In this document: one piece after another, positions 5,857 through 13,421 of the stretch | Numbering within the stretch: position 1 is the first letter of the stretch | Layout: every line of letters starts with the position of its first letter | Source of the DNA: an uncultured Eubacteriales bacterium | Lineage (GTDB): Bacteria > Bacillota > Clostridia > Oscillospirales > CAG-272 | Direction: 5' to 3' | DNA length: 13,421 nucleotides | NCBI GenBank assembly: GCA_934481515.1 | Contig: CAKSPO010000044.1 | Coordinates: forward strand, 1 to 13,421 | Notes under the pieces: model-generated | Told to the model about the DNA's origin: nothing | The model's database searches: none | The model's input: only the letters and a program-made list of their open reading frames with translations | Translations under genes and position numbers: made by a program

Positions 5857-7917
5857 ATGATTTTTACGGATATTAAAAAGAATTTTGTTTATTTTTCGAT
5901 GGGCACCGATAAAACCCCCTGCCGGATCAGCTTTACGGGCAATCACGGCTGGCGGCTTCAGTCCATCAATGCGCAGACTGGAACCTTTGACGACATGGGC
6001 GCCTGCCAGCAGCTGGCGCGGAGCCTGAAGGAGAACTTCGTCTGCGAGACCGAGGAGTTGACGGTTACCGAGCGGAGCGACATTCTGACGGTCAAGGCAC
6101 CGGACGGAAGCTGCGTCAAACTGAACCCGCGGAAGGATAGCGCGGAATTCCGTACCCCCTCCGGCAAGGTTGCCGCGACGGTGACGGATATTTCCGCCTC
6201 GGCGGAGGGGAGCATGCTCAAGGGCAAGCTTCTGCTGGAAGAGGCGGTGTACGGAACGGGTGAGCGGAGCGAGAGCATCAACCAGAGAGGAAAGGTGCTG
6301 GATCTGTACACCTATGACATCTGGGATCTGATCGACCAGTGCTATCTGGTCATTCCGGTGCTTTGCTCTTCGCGCGGCTCCGGACTGTTCTTCAACCGGT
6401 ACGAGCACATGAAGCTTGACCTGGGCGCTACGCGCAAGACAACGTGGATTGCGACGATTGAAAAGGCACCGGTGGATCTTTATGTTTTCACGACCGAGAA
6501 CGTTTCCGACGTTCTTTACGGTTACAGCGCCCTGAGCGGCTTTGCTTCCATGCCGAAGGACTGGATGTTCGGTATGCTGGTCTGCCGGTATTCGCCGGAC
6601 TTTTCCACCAAGGAAGGCGTTATGACCATGGTGCGCAAAATGGAGGAGTACAATCTTCCGTGGACGGGCATCATCATGGAGGGCTGGCCGACGTACCGTC
6701 AGGATCGCTGGAACGAGCTGAAGGAGATCTGCGAGACCCTGCACGGCATGGGCAAAAAGGTTTTGACCTACCTTTGCATGGGCTCCGTATATGACACCGA
6801 CATTCCGGAAGGAAAGGAAAACGAGTATCTTCTGACCGCGCTCGGCGACGACGGCACGATCATCAACCGCCTGCCCGACGTATTCAAGTGGCTCAACAAC
6901 CCGGATTACGGCACGGCACAGCGGAGACACAACTATGTGGAAGTGACCAATCCGGAAGCCGTAGAATGGTTCTTTGACGGAATCTGGGGCAGACTTGCCA
7001 ACGAGGTTGGCGTTGACGGCGCGAAGATCGACTTCTGCGAGCTTCTGCCGGAAAACCGCACGCTCCGCTTCCACGACAAGGGACAGCCGACGCAGGGTGC
7101 GCATCACTGGTATCCGGTCAAGTTCTGCGCGGAATACCACCGGATTCTGAATGCGAAGCCGGACGGCGGCATGTGCTTCACGCGCGGCGGCGGCATCGGC
7201 TCTCAGCGGTACCCGTTCATCTGGGCGGGCGACCAGAGCCGCCAGTTCTCCCGGCTGCAGTGGCAGGTCAATTCGATGTTGAGCACCGGACTTTCCGGCG
7301 TGCCCTTCATCAGCTACGATATGGCAGGCTACCAGTACATTCACGAATCTCCGACGGATCTGGAGGGCGAGGGCAGGGTGTTTGTCCGCGGAACCGAGTT
7401 CACGGCGTTCACCATCTGTATGCAGACGCACGGCAAGGTGCGCCGCCCCTACGACTTCGCGGAGCAGGGAGACGCAGTTACCACCGACATCTACCGTGTG
7501 TATACCAAACTGCATGAGGATCTGTTCCCTTACATCCGCGCGTATTCCAAGATTGCCTGCGAGACCGGCATGCCGGTCATGCGGCACCTGATTCTCGGCT
7601 GGCAGAATGACCGGAAGGTATACGATATCAACAACGAATATCTGTTCGGCGGCGCGTTCCTGGTGGCTCCGGAGCTTTGCGGCGAGACGAGCCGGGACAT
7701 CTACCTGCCCGCAGGCGAGTGGGAGGATCTGAACACCGGAAAGACCTACACGGCAGGCGACGAGGGACTGGAGCTGACGGGTTACGCGGTTTCCATGTCG
7801 CAGATTCCGGTCTTCCGGAACACAAAGGATACGTCCGAGCTTGCAAACAATGCGGCGGAGGCAATCAGAAATGCTTTTGCGGAAGCAAAGAAACTGAAAT
7901 ATGCTACGGAGGAATAA
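5857..7917 (+). CDS. Signal-less GH31 glycoside hydrolase, paralogue of 3212-5833
   Basis: A second retaining GH31 enzyme, 686 residues, with no signal peptide or membrane segment, so probably cytoplasmic. It begins directly at the GH31 beta-sandwich (RISFTGNHGW near residue 23) and lacks the extra alpha/beta domain of its neighbour. YGTGERSES marks the N-terminal active-site loop, KIDFCE gives nucleophile Asp392, WAGDQ gives acid/base Asp459, and SYDMAGYQ follows. The C-terminal region holds DIYLPAGEWEDLNTG. Compared with the paralogue it has a longer insert in the barrel (about residues 310-350) just before the VTNPEAV strand. The start is supported by GGAGG at 5840-5844, at a longish 12 nt. 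Near-identical DNA blocks show it arose by duplication. It may finish oligosaccharides released outside and then imported, but no transporter is present in the window. Confidence 0.9.
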   Translation: MIFTDIKKNFVYFSMGTDKTPCRISFTGNHGWRLQSINAQTGTFDDMGACQQLARSLKENFVCETEELTVTERSDILTVKAPDGSCVKLNPRKDSAEFRTPSGKVAATVTDISASAEGSMLKGKLLLEEAVYGTGERSESINQRGKVLDLYTYDIWDLIDQCYLVIPVLCSSRGSGLFFNRYEHMKLDLGATRKTTWIATIEKAPVDLYVFTTENVSDVLYGYSALSGFASMPKDWMFGMLVCRYSPDFSTKEGVMTMVRKMEEYNLPWTGIIMEGWPTYRQDRWNELKEICETLHGMGKKVLTYLCMGSVYDTDIPEGKENEYLLTALGDDGTIINRLPDVFKWLNNPDYGTAQRRHNYVEVTNPEAVEWFFDGIWGRLANEVGVDGAKIDFCELLPENRTLRFHDKGQPTQGAHHWYPVKFCAEYHRILNAKPDGGMCFTRGGGIGSQRYPFIWAGDQSRQFSRLQWQVNSMLSTGLSGVPFISYDMAGYQYIHESPTDLEGEGRVFVRGTEFTAFTICMQTHGKVRRPYDFAEQGDAVTTDIYRVYTKLHEDLFPYIRAYSKIACETGMPVMRHLILGWQNDRKVYDINNEYLFGGAFLVAPELCGETSRDIYLPAGEWEDLNTGKTYTAGDEGLELTGYAVSMSQIPVFRNTKDTSELANNAAEAIRNAFAEAKKLKYATEE

Positions 7918-7918
7918 T

Positions 7919-9886
7919 ATGAAAAGATTGATTCTGGTACTCCTTCTTATGCTGGTAACGGTTGCGGCATTTGCATCCTGCGACAGCTGCGGCGGCGGGG
8001 AGGATGGAACGACCGGTTCGTCCGGCGAGGTCACCACCGCTGCGGGAGAGGAACCGACCACAGAGCCGGAGGAACCCCTGGCGGAGCCGAAGGAGCTGGT
8101 GCTCCCGGAGGGAACCACCCGGATTACCGCGGACATGATCGGCGCCAACGCGGAGCTGAAAAACGTTGTGATTCCGGAAGGGGTCAAGTACATCAGTGAG
8201 GGCGCGTTCCGCGGCTGCCCGAATATGCAGGCGATTACTCTGCCGACCTCGCTCAAAGAGATCGAGCGGTACGCGTTTGCGGACTGCCCGAAGCTCCGTC
8301 AGGTCACGCTGAACGCAAACCTGACCTTTGTCAGCGATCACGTTTTCGATCAGAGTCCTGTCCGGATTCTGAACATCGGAGACACCGTGACCCGGATCGG
8401 AATTCTGCGGGTCAACGAAATTCCCAATCTGACCACGGTCAGCTTCGGAAAGCGTCTGACCCGTCTGCCGGATGAGGCGTTCAAGGGTCTGACCAAGCTG
8501 ACCTCCATGACGCTTCCGGACACGGTCACGGAAATCGGTGCCGGCGCGTTTGCGGACTGCACCGGACTGGCGGAAATCAACTTTGCAGACACGCTGACCA
8601 AAATCGGCGACAAGGCATTCAAGGGATGCACTGCGCTGACCAAGATCAAGATTCCCGGTTCCGTTACGGAGCTGGGAGCCGAGGTGTTCTCCGGCTGCTC
8701 GGCACTGGAGAAGCTGGAGCTGTCCGAGGGTCTTGTCACAATCGGAGCCAGAGTGTTTGAAAACTGCGAAAAACTGGTAGTTGTTGATCTTCCGGCATCT
8801 GTCAAGTCGCTGGGCGATTATCTGTTCAGCGGCTGCGAGTTCACCTCCTTTGATTTCAAGAACGTGGAAACCATCGGAACCAGAACCTTCGAAAACTGCA
8901 AGAAGCTGACCTCCGTGAAGCTCCCTGCATCGGTCAAGACCGTCGGCTACGGTGCGTTCTTCGGCTGCTCGGCGCTGACTTCGGTGGATCTCGGCTCCAT
9001 CACGACCCTTAACACCAACGCATTCGGCGACTGCACATCCCTGCGCGAGATTACCGTTCCTACGACGATCACCTCGATCAGCGGCAAACTGTTCAGCAAC
9101 TGCGCTTCTCTGGAGAAGGTTTCCATCAAGGGAATCACGAAGATTCCGAGCGATATGTTCTCCGGCTGCACGAAGCTTGCCACCGTGGAGCTTTCCGACA
9201 AGCTGACCTCCATCGGTCAGGAAGCTTTCCGTGGTACCGCGATCTCGTCCTTTACCTGCCCCGCAACGCTGGAAACCATCGGAAGCGCGGCATTTGCGGA
9301 CTGCGTCAACCTGACCTCCATGACCTTCAACGCCAAGCTGAAGGATATGGGAGCCAACGTTCTTCAGGACTGCGTCAAGCTGACCAACGTCGTCATCCCT
9401 GAGGGCGTGACCAAGATCAGCATCTATGCATTCAAGAACACTCCCATTGCGTCTATCACGCTTCCGTCTACGCTCAAGGAGATCGGTTCCAACGCCTTTG
9501 CAAAGTGCGTGAACCTGACCGCGATTGATCTGAAAAACGTGACCACCATCGGCAATAATGTGTTTGAGCACTGCGAGAAGCTGACGGATGTGAAGATGGG
9601 AAAGGTGGAGAGTGTAGCCTCCTATGCATTCCGGTGGTGCTACGCGCTGAAGACCATTGACCTCTCTGCGGCGAAGGAAGTTCAGGACGACGCGTTTGAA
9701 GGCTGCAAGTCGCTGGAGAGCGTGACATTCGGTACGAGTCTGACCCTGATTGATGCCGGTGCGTTCTGCAACTGCGTCAAGCTGAAGAGCGTGACCTATG
9801 CAGGCAGCGCGGCAGACTGGGCAAAGGTCAACATCGGCATCCTCAACAAAGCGATTACGGAAGCAACCGTAACCTGCAAAAAATAA
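7919..9886 (+). CDS. BspA-like leucine-rich-repeat lipoprotein
   Basis: A predicted surface lipoprotein of 655 residues, probably for binding or adhesion. The signal MKRLILVLLLMLVTVAAFASC has a lipobox-like FASC with Cys21. A Gly/Thr/Glu/Pro-rich linker spans about residues 22-60. Then follow about 24 tandem repeats of roughly 23 residues of the LRR_5 (BspA/TpLRR) type, with the recurring core AFxxCxxL and an LPxxLxxIGxxAF spacing. A final YAGSAADWAKVNIG is the usual ending of such arrays. No catalytic domain is seen. Its GGAGG ribosome site lies in the last codons of the GH31 gene and its ATG is 1 nt after that gene's stop, so the two are translationally coupled. The ATG at 7919 is preferred to 7901 because it starts the signal peptide and has the spaced ribosome site. 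The binding partner cannot be inferred. Confidence 0.92.
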   Translation: MKRLILVLLLMLVTVAAFASCDSCGGGEDGTTGSSGEVTTAAGEEPTTEPEEPLAEPKELVLPEGTTRITADMIGANAELKNVVIPEGVKYISEGAFRGCPNMQAITLPTSLKEIERYAFADCPKLRQVTLNANLTFVSDHVFDQSPVRILNIGDTVTRIGILRVNEIPNLTTVSFGKRLTRLPDEAFKGLTKLTSMTLPDTVTEIGAGAFADCTGLAEINFADTLTKIGDKAFKGCTALTKIKIPGSVTELGAEVFSGCSALEKLELSEGLVTIGARVFENCEKLVVVDLPASVKSLGDYLFSGCEFTSFDFKNVETIGTRTFENCKKLTSVKLPASVKTVGYGAFFGCSALTSVDLGSITTLNTNAFGDCTSLREITVPTTITSISGKLFSNCASLEKVSIKGITKIPSDMFSGCTKLATVELSDKLTSIGQEAFRGTAISSFTCPATLETIGSAAFADCVNLTSMTFNAKLKDMGANVLQDCVKLTNVVIPEGVTKISIYAFKNTPIASITLPSTLKEIGSNAFAKCVNLTAIDLKNVTTIGNNVFEHCEKLTDVKMGKVESVASYAFRWCYALKTIDLSAAKEVQDDAFEGCKSLESVTFGTSLTLIDAGAFCNCVKLKSVTYAGSAADWAKVNIGILNKAITEATVTCKK

Positions 9887-9905
9887 GCGCCGTATTTGAA
9901 AGGCA

Positions 9906-9942
9906 TTGCGGATCCGGGGACAACTGTTCCCGGATTTGCAAC
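9906..9942 (+). terminator. Hairpin just downstream of the GH31-LRR operon
   Basis: ATCCGGGGAC (9912-9921) pairs with GTTCCCGGAT (9926-9935) around an AACT loop, with an outer TTGC/GCAA clamp. It starts about 20 nt after the LRR gene stop, where a terminator is expected. No proper U-tract follows on the plus strand, so it may instead be a 3'-end stabilising structure or a weak terminator. Confidence 0.45.
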
Positions 9943-9974
9943 GAGATAAAAAATTCCTTGCGCTTCGGCTTTTG

Positions 9975-10204
9975 CCGGAATGGCTGTGAGGCTTCCTTAG
10001 AAGCGGGCGGGCAGACCCCGCCCCTACGGTCTCGGTGGGAACCGGAACGGTTGTGCAGCGCCGGGAAAATTGTTTTTCTATCGGTTATTTCCAGCATCCG
10101 GCTTTTGCCGGGCGAGAAAAATCTCTTATTCCCCGGCAGGAGGCAGGCGCAACCCGCGCGGGTCTGCCCGCCCGCTTCTAAAAAAATCCGAACAATCATT
10201 CCGG
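9975..10204. repeat. Inverted-repeat-bounded element, MITE-like
   Basis: Two perfect 22-bp inverted repeats (9997-10018 and 10160-10181) begin with TTAGAAGCGGGCGGGCAGAC and its complement, enclosing about 140 bp with no gene. A second, outer inverted pair is CCGGAATG (9975-9982) and CATTCCGG (10197-10204). CGGCTTTTGCCGG occurs twice (9966-9978, 10099-10111). One arm also folds locally as GGGCGGG/CCCGCCC (10005-10023). This looks like a small non-coding mobile element or dispersed intergenic repeat. I could not define target-site duplications. Confidence 0.55.
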
Positions 10205-10260
10205 TGCGATTTTATTCCGCCGGGAACAAACGCCCACAATTTACCAAATTTTGATTTTTT

Positions 10261-10317
10261 CGTTCCCTTCCCCGGGAACGAAAAAGCCCCGCAGGCACCC
10301 AAAGGTGCCTGCGGGGC
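10261..10317 (-). terminator. Strong hairpin oriented as a minus-strand terminator
   Basis: A perfect 14-bp GC-rich stem (10286-10299 with 10304-10317, core CCCCGCAGGCACC) closes a 4-nt loop. Read on the minus strand it is followed by TTTTT (10285-10281), while the plus-strand side runs into GGGGGAG. A second inverted repeat lies beside it, CGTTCCC/GGGAACG (10261-10280), flanked by T and A runs. No leftward gene is seen upstream of it in the window, so it may be part of a repeat, end an antisense RNA, or have been left by rearrangement. Confidence 0.45.
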
Positions 10318-10320
10318 GGG

Positions 10321-10660
10321 GGAGAACCCAAAGGACATCTCTCCCATAAAGAACTGCTGTTCACCGGGAAGGAATCACTTCCTGCGACAGAAAATGTGAA
10401 AACGGCGGAGGCTACGAGAACGGCGCTTTTGCACCTGTGACCGCAAACCGTAAAATGACAGCCGTAAAACGGCATCCGCAGGCAAGCCTCTCATGAGGTC
10501 TTGCACGGACACACTACAACCGCTTTTCACAGCCCAAGGAAGAGGCAAAAACTCCGAAAAAACGGACGGAGGTGACAGGAAAGTCAATGTTCTGCTTCCC
10601 CGGGAGCATGGTGCTCCCATCGCGACCCCCAAAAATTTTTAAGGAGAAAAGGTTTTATCT
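10321..10660 (+). promoter_or_regulatory. Long, possibly structured 5' leader of the LamG-module gene
   Basis: About 340 nt without a supportable gene precede the ATG at 10661. Pairings visible by eye include GGAAG/CTTCC (near 10368-10383), a long-range helix TGTGAAAACGG (10395-10405) with CCGCTTTTCACA (10520-10531, one bulged C), GCCGT-AAA-ACGGC (10461-10473), GCAAGCCTC with GAGGTCTTGC (10482-10504), TCCG-AAAAAA-CGGA near 10553-10566, and GGGAGCA-TGG-TGCTCCC (10602-10618). The ribosome site is AAGGAGAAAAGG at 10641-10652. I find no confident promoter and no match to a riboswitch class I know, such as c-di-GMP, cobalamin or glycine. Confidence 0.4.
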
Positions 10661-13421
10661 ATGAAAACATTCAAAAGCAACCTTCGCAAGGCGACCGCAA
10701 TCGCATTGGCAATCCTGATGATTGTTCCGATGCTGGTTTTGCCCTCCTTTGCAACGGAAAATGCAGACGGCGTTCTGTACGAGCAGGATTTCAGCAATTT
10801 TACGAAGCCATCGGACTGGCCGTCGCTTGCAAAAGCAGAAAACGGTGAAATGAGCTTCACGCTGGGCGCCGATCCCTCCGATACGACGAAGGTGTATTGG
10901 CTGCGGGTAAAAGACGCGAAAGGAAAAGATACTAACAACTACAAGTTCGGTACGTTCTCCGGGACCACCTTTACAGAGGGTGGAAAAGACTACCCGGTGA
11001 CCACCAACGGAAGCGAGGCCGGAGCAATCGGTACGCTGACCTACAACGAACAAACAGTAAATCTTTACTGCACCACCCCTGACCTTGCCAATTATATTAC
11101 GGCAGCCACTTCTGCTCCCAACATCAACTACAACGCCATTCTTTCCTTCAGCGGCGTAAAGGCGTCGAATGTGGGCACCTATATTGTTGTAGAGATGGAT
11201 TACTATCTGCCTGCAGACGGCAAGGGCGCGTTCCAGATCAAGGGAAAGACCTCCGGCGGAGATGTGGACTTTTGCCAGATCACTCTTGGCGCAACGCCTG
11301 TCTTTGCAGGTGCAAAGCACGGCGGTTCTGTGGTCAATGCCAAGACGCTGAAGGCTGACGCATGGAACAAGCTGCAGTTCCTTGTCAATCTGGAAACCAA
11401 CGTATATGAAGTTTATGCCAACGGTATTCTCTCGGTTTCCGGTGAATGCAAGGCAAATTCCTTCTCCAAGAACGGCGACGGACTGAAGGGCATCACCCTT
11501 TGGGCAGTACCGAGAACGAACAATGTTGCCTCCACGATCTCTGCTCTGAACGGCACGGTCAAGGTGGACAACGTGAAGGTAAAGAAGGCAGATCCTGCTC
11601 AGTTCCCGCTGACGAATACCACCAACGAAGTCGGAAGCAACACGAACCTTGAATCCAAGGTTGTTGCAGCGGACTACGTAAGGGTTCCTTTCGCAGGATC
11701 CTGCACTGCAAGCAACGCCTACAGTGGCAACGCAGACAAGTCCCTGTTTGTGGACAATGCAACACTGCGGAACGGCATTTATTCCATCGAGCTGAAGTAT
11801 CGTCCTCACTTCGCATCCACGACCAGCGCGGATCCGACGTTGGAGGTACAGTTTGCAAACTACTCGGTCACGAACCCCGATACGAACGCATCGCAGAACT
11901 GCTCTTTCCTGTCCCTCTTCAACATTAACCTGAAGAGCGGTCTGGTTTATGATTCTACCAAAACGGCAGTGCTTTCCAACAACGTCTGCATGACGCTTGA
12001 CGAATGGAACACGGTACGGGTGGAATTTGACACCGCAACCGGCGCTCAGCGCACGTATGTCAACGGAGCACTGGTATTTGTCCGCACCGGCTACAAGGCA
12101 CAGTATTATTCCGGCGGATGGAAGTACATCACCGGCGCAACCAACTTCAACGTTCCCACCGGAAAGCTGATTGTTGCGAAGTGCAACAAGAACGTTGGCG
12201 CATATGCGACGAGCACGCAGGAAGACTTCAGCGATCTGAACTATGTGGATTTTGGCGGATGCACCATTAAGAAGATCAACGAGCTGAGCGCTCTGAAGCT
12301 CACGCCCACGACTGAGGACTTTGAGGATCTGACGGCAGGTGCGACCATTGCAAAGGACGACAAGCACTTCTTCAACTCTCTCGGTGCTACGGGTATGACC
12401 GTCTGGGAAGCGAATGGCAACAAGTCCATCAAGATTGATCTGACCGACGCAAACAACGCCGACAAGAACCTGCAGGTGAAGACGCCTGCTGTGGCTTCCG
12501 TGTATGGTACGGTTGCTGTTTCGGCACGGTATTACCTCTCTGAGGATGCGAGCGGAATGATTGTTCCGCAGTTCCAGAATTATACCATTGACGGAGCGAA
12601 CAAGTATTGGCTGAACTTCGTTACCATTGACCTCAAGGCGGGTAAGGTTGTTTACGGTTACGGCAGAGCTGCAGAAAAGAATCCGGATTTGGCTGGTATT
12701 CAGACCATGAAGCACGGTGCATGGAATACGGTCAACTATTATTTTAATCTCCAGACCGGAGAGATGGATATTTATGTAAACGGTCTGTATGACGGAACAT
12801 ACAACACCAACCTGACGAATATCGGTATCGCAGCGAACAAACTGATCATCGGTAAAGTCCTGAAAGATAGCGACCAAGCAAAGCAGGGACAGACGCTTGC
12901 CGGTTTCTATGCCGTGGACGACGTGAAGGTTTACACGCCGGACGCTGACGCAGTTGTTACCATTCCGACCACCAACGAGAACGGCAGCAAGCTGAACTAT
13001 ATCACCGTCGGCGGCGAGAAGCTGTATGCGACGAAGGTGCTCAAGGGCACGGAGTACACCGCAAACTACTTTGACGGTACGCTTCTGGAAGGCATCATCA
13101 CTTCCGTGAACGGCGCTTCTGTCCGTCTGGACGAGAACAGCGGTCTGCGTTTCGCAACCTACATCGATCAGGCAAAGATTGATGCAATCAAAGCACTTGT
13201 GGATGCAGGCGAAATCAAGAGCTTCAAGATCGGCACGCTGATCACACTGGATTCCTACAAGACCGCCGCAGGCGCCGGAACCAAGGAAGCATTGGATGCG
13301 CTGGCGAAAACCGGCAACGGAGGCAAGACCTATATTGATGTCGCTGCGGAATACAACGTATGGTTTAACCACACCAAGGCGGGCTTGACGGTTGGCGAGG
13401 GTCAGGCAGTGTTTGCAGGCA
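10661..13421 (+). CDS. Large secreted protein with three LamG-like modules (3' end outside window)
   Basis: An uninterrupted frame of 920 codons runs to the window edge. A Sec signal (about residues 1-31, probable cleavage after PSFA) shows export. Three beta-rich modules of the concanavalin/LamG type follow at about 38-307, 325-537 and 550-765. Each has an AWNKLQF-, EWNTVRV- or AWNTVNY-like strand, then a YxNG strand, and a closing VDNVKV or VDDVKV-type strand (the second reads VDFGGCTIKK). After a linker a further module begins with SGLRFATYID (827-836) and FKIGTLI (near 855). I believe this 'GLRF...GTLI' pattern recurs in Clostridia surface proteins, but I know no function for it. No catalytic motif is visible. 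It is probably a glycan-binding or cell-surface protein, possibly with an anchor or enzyme domain beyond the edge. It lies 774 bp from the LRR gene with its own leader, so it is likely a separate transcription unit. Confidence 0.85.
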   Translation, partial: MKTFKSNLRKATAIALAILMIVPMLVLPSFATENADGVLYEQDFSNFTKPSDWPSLAKAENGEMSFTLGADPSDTTKVYWLRVKDAKGKDTNNYKFGTFSGTTFTEGGKDYPVTTNGSEAGAIGTLTYNEQTVNLYCTTPDLANYITAATSAPNINYNAILSFSGVKASNVGTYIVVEMDYYLPADGKGAFQIKGKTSGGDVDFCQITLGATPVFAGAKHGGSVVNAKTLKADAWNKLQFLVNLETNVYEVYANGILSVSGECKANSFSKNGDGLKGITLWAVPRTNNVASTISALNGTVKVDNVKVKKADPAQFPLTNTTNEVGSNTNLESKVVAADYVRVPFAGSCTASNAYSGNADKSLFVDNATLRNGIYSIELKYRPHFASTTSADPTLEVQFANYSVTNPDTNASQNCSFLSLFNINLKSGLVYDSTKTAVLSNNVCMTLDEWNTVRVEFDTATGAQRTYVNGALVFVRTGYKAQYYSGGWKYITGATNFNVPTGKLIVAKCNKNVGAYATSTQEDFSDLNYVDFGGCTIKKINELSALKLTPTTEDFEDLTAGATIAKDDKHFFNSLGATGMTVWEANGNKSIKIDLTDANNADKNLQVKTPAVASVYGTVAVSARYYLSEDASGMIVPQFQNYTIDGANKYWLNFVTIDLKAGKVVYGYGRAAEKNPDLAGIQTMKHGAWNTVNYYFNLQTGEMDIYVNGLYDGTYNTNLTNIGIAANKLIIGKVLKDSDQAKQGQTLAGFYAVDDVKVYTPDADAVVTIPTTNENGSKLNYITVGGEKLYATKVLKGTEYTANYFDGTLLEGIITSVNGASVRLDENSGLRFATYIDQAKIDAIKALVDAGEIKSFKIGTLITLDSYKTAAGAGTKEALDALAKTGNGGKTYIDVAAEYNVWFNHTKAGLTVGEGQAVFAG

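Noticed and set aside
5827..8256. 809-codon minus-strand open frame opposite the second GH31 gene
   Set aside because: Antisense shadow. It resembles the shadow of the first GH31 gene only because the sense genes are paralogues.
7904..9571. 555-codon minus-strand open frame opposite the LRR gene
   Set aside because: Its periodicity is that of the sense-strand leucine-rich repeats read backwards. No start signal or motif.
9997..10181. CRISPR or tandem repeat array
   Set aside because: There are two inverted copies only, with no regularly spaced direct repeats and no cas genes.
9958..10475. Several 70-110 codon frames on both strands in the intergenic region
   Set aside because: They run through inverted repeats and hairpins, show no ribosome site at proper spacing and no protein-like composition.
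10571..10600. RNase P-like string GGAAAGTC in the leader
   Set aside because: Only one short match. The other conserved RNase P segments (such as the ACAGAAA and P4 partner regions) are not in the right order.
10655..13372. 905-codon minus-strand open frame opposite the LamG-module gene
   Set aside because: The plus strand has a ribosome site, signal peptide and modular repeats. The antisense frame has none and ends against the sense start.

Overview
This window is most simply read as chromosome of an uncultured, gut-type Clostridia bacterium (Oscillospirales or Christensenellales-like). The evidence is GGAGG-type Shine-Dalgarno sites before nearly every gene, sigma-A promoters with 17-bp spacers, mid-50s GC by eye, Gram-positive-style lipoprotein and Sec signals, a BspA-like leucine-rich-repeat protein and a surface protein of LamG-like modules. 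The lineage is inferred from style, not from a marker gene.

Left edge (1-360, minus strand): a compact tRNA unit with a near-perfect sigma-A promoter, tRNA-Leu(UAA), initiator tRNA-fMet(CAU) and an intrinsic terminator. The T-arm of the initiator tRNA is one base longer than expected. A gene-free stretch dense in hairpins follows (361-903), including a 16-bp bidirectional terminator.

904-2760 (minus strand): a two-gene operon for ribonucleoside salvage, a nucleoside hydrolase followed after 3 nt by a ribokinase. Together they would give free base plus ribose 5-phosphate. Its promoter lies about 70 bp from a divergent promoter that drives the rightward genes, and the two -10 regions share the same 12 bases.

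3212-9886 (plus strand): a tightly spaced operon of a surface lipoprotein GH31 glycosidase with an extra N-terminal alpha/beta domain, a signal-less GH31 paralogue, and a lipoprotein of about 24 BspA-type leucine-rich repeats. The layout suggests alpha-glycoside breakdown outside and inside the cell together with a surface binding or adhesion protein. The substrate cannot be read from the sequence.

9887-10660: intergenic DNA with a hairpin just after the operon, a 185-bp segment bounded by perfect 22-bp inverted repeats (MITE-like), a strong hairpin oriented as a minus-strand terminator, and an apparently structured 5' leader.

10661-13421 (plus strand): the first 920 codons of a large secreted protein with three LamG/concanavalin-like modules and the start of a 'GLRF' module. 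It runs off the window.

I found no phage, CRISPR, defence or transposase genes. The least explained parts are the structured leader, the inverted-repeat element, the hairpin-rich interval, the odd initiator tRNA and the outside/inside GH31 pair.
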